Source: Mesostigma viride
Lineage: Eukaryota > Streptophyta > Mesostigmatophyceae > Mesostigmatales > Mesostigmataceae
DNA: 64,000 nucleotides
Reading direction: 5' to 3'
Assembly: GCA_009746045.1 (NCBI GenBank)
Contig: RPFO01000041.1
Location: 3,937,954-4,001,953 of the forward strand
The translations under genes were made by a program, and so were the position numbers. This document shows positions 63,473 to 64,000 of this stretch, piece after piece. The stretch's first letter is position 1; each line of letters opens with the position of its first letter. The notes under the pieces are model-generated. The model saw only the letters and a program-made list of their open reading frames with translations. It did no database searches and was not told where the DNA came from.

Positions 63473-64000
63473 TCACTTGTTGTTGTTGGACGGGCCGCCC
63501 TGCCCCTTCTTGCCGGGACCCTGCTCCAGCTTGTGCTGCAGCTTCCCCATGCTCATCGCCGCCCGCACCGCCGGAGACGCCAGCATTGCTCCACCCTCCT
63601 GGAATGGCAGCATTGCCGACGGAGTCCCCTTCCAACCCGTCGACCCCACATCCACCAGCTGGCATGCCGTGATCAGCTTTGCCAGGTACTCGGCTGCTGC
63701 CAGCTCCAGAATTACTTCGGAGCGTGGCGTGGCCCAGTAGCCAAATTCTGTCACCATCGTGTCCAGAATTCCTGCCATCTGCAGGAGCAGCATCCGCCTC
63801 TCCCCGCTGGCTGAGCTGCCGTGCATCGTCAGCATTAACGATGCACGGATGGACTTCCCCCCCACGCTCTCTGCGTAGTCCAGCATCCCGGCAGCACCGC
63901 CTCCAGCATGTTGCTCACCAGGACCGGCACTGCATGCCCGCTCAGCGCCACCCCCTTCGTGCGCGCCAGCCTGCCAGCAGTCGCCGCTGCGGCTGGGCTT
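63473..64000 (-). pseudogene. Gag-like region of the DIRS-like element (partial)
   Basis: A frame with MLDYAESVGGKSIRASLMLT, ILDTMVTEFGYWATPRSEVI, EYLAKLITACQLVD and a basic C-terminus GPGKKGQGGPSNNNK. Upstream sequence to the window edge reads best in a neighbouring frame (VPVLVSNMLEAVLPG), suggesting a one-base shift near 63890. There is no CCHC. Assignment as gag rests on position before RT. The product is cut by the window end. Confidence 0.5.

Larger units (their letters stand above)
59528..64000 (-). mobile_element. Autonomous DIRS-like (Ngaro/Kangaroo-type) tyrosine-recombinase retroelement, 5' end beyond the window
   Basis: On the minus strand: gag-like region, RT, RNase H, tyrosine recombinase, then B1 (60153-59956), A2 (about 59955-59753), C-rich linker and B2 (59725-59528). 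B1 and B2 are 198-bp copies. A1 must lie beyond 64000. The A2 start (ATTTGGTGAGCTATGCTCAT) is like the A start of SDR-1. There is no integrase or aspartic protease, as expected for DIRS-like elements. Frameshifts near 62100 and 60655 and others in gag mean this copy needs checking for activity. Its B2 end lies 34 bases from the end of SDR-3. Confidence 0.88.

Overview
This window is eukaryotic nuclear DNA made almost entirely of nested transposable elements. The evidence is GT-AG introns with pyrimidine-rich, often GTGTGCAG-like acceptors, LTR retrotransposons with target-site duplications, a Penelope-like reverse transcriptase, a DIRS-like tyrosine-recombinase retroelement, and very large micro- and minisatellites. 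The mix (Kangaroo/Ngaro-type split-direct-repeat elements, a copia polyprotein with an SH3-like integrase tail, R2-type endonuclease debris) suggests a green-lineage alga, but no clear housekeeping gene fixes the taxon. Intact host genes are scarce; three spliced unknown genes all carry in-frame TAG codons.

Layout. 1-302: tail of an LTR. 646-2180: lysine-rich spliced gene (A), cut at its 3' side by gypsy element 1. 2180-13057, minus strand: Ty3/gypsy element 1, read as RG-rich ORF, viroplasmin/RNase H1 N-terminal-like ORF, gag, pol, integrase, LTR. It is interrupted twice by non-coding split-direct-repeat elements (SDR-1 at 6803-8931, SDR-2 at 10108-11950). 14218-15555: an intact 445-residue unknown protein. 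16055-22023, minus: Ty3/gypsy element 2 with 5' LTR, primer site, gag, protease and RT-RNase H, truncated in integrase. 22575-25624: a Penelope-like RT interrupted by SDR-4. 25978-28138: a 15-bp minisatellite and unknown gene B. 28392-36152: a large DNA transposon with long inverted repeats built of tandem units; it carries a tnp2/CMC-like transposase gene and, on the opposite strand, a 2-oxoglutarate/Fe(II) dioxygenase gene. 36369-37459: unknown gene C, followed by a 30-bp minisatellite. 39059-41277: a complete non-autonomous LTR element with target duplication GCTTT. 41678-42839: a second viroplasmin-like ORF and an R2-type CCHC/endonuclease fragment. 44355-51941: a complete copia-like element with target duplication CAAAA and a small TIR element inserted in its integrase. 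52483-53935: gag of gypsy element 3. 57709-59493: SDR-3. 59528 to the window end, minus: an autonomous DIRS-like element (gag, RT, RNase H, tyrosine recombinase).

Main observation. Four elements without coding capacity share the architecture A1-internal-B1-A2-linker-B2, although SDR-2 has lost almost all of B2. The 3' part of the autonomous tyrosine-recombinase element at the right end has the same B1-A2-linker-B2 order. In all five, the A2/B2 junction (never the A1 border) carries a C-rich linker, (CCCA)3CCC in three of them, whose complement is a canonical G-quadruplex. All five A blocks begin with a short inverted repeat around three bases, a plausible recombinase crossover site. Insertions leave no target duplication; SDR-1 can be removed to give an uninterrupted gag frame. 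I infer a family of non-autonomous elements mobilised by tyrosine-recombinase retroelements, with a conserved G4/i-motif at the split-repeat junction. The second standout is the dioxygenase inside the TIR transposon.
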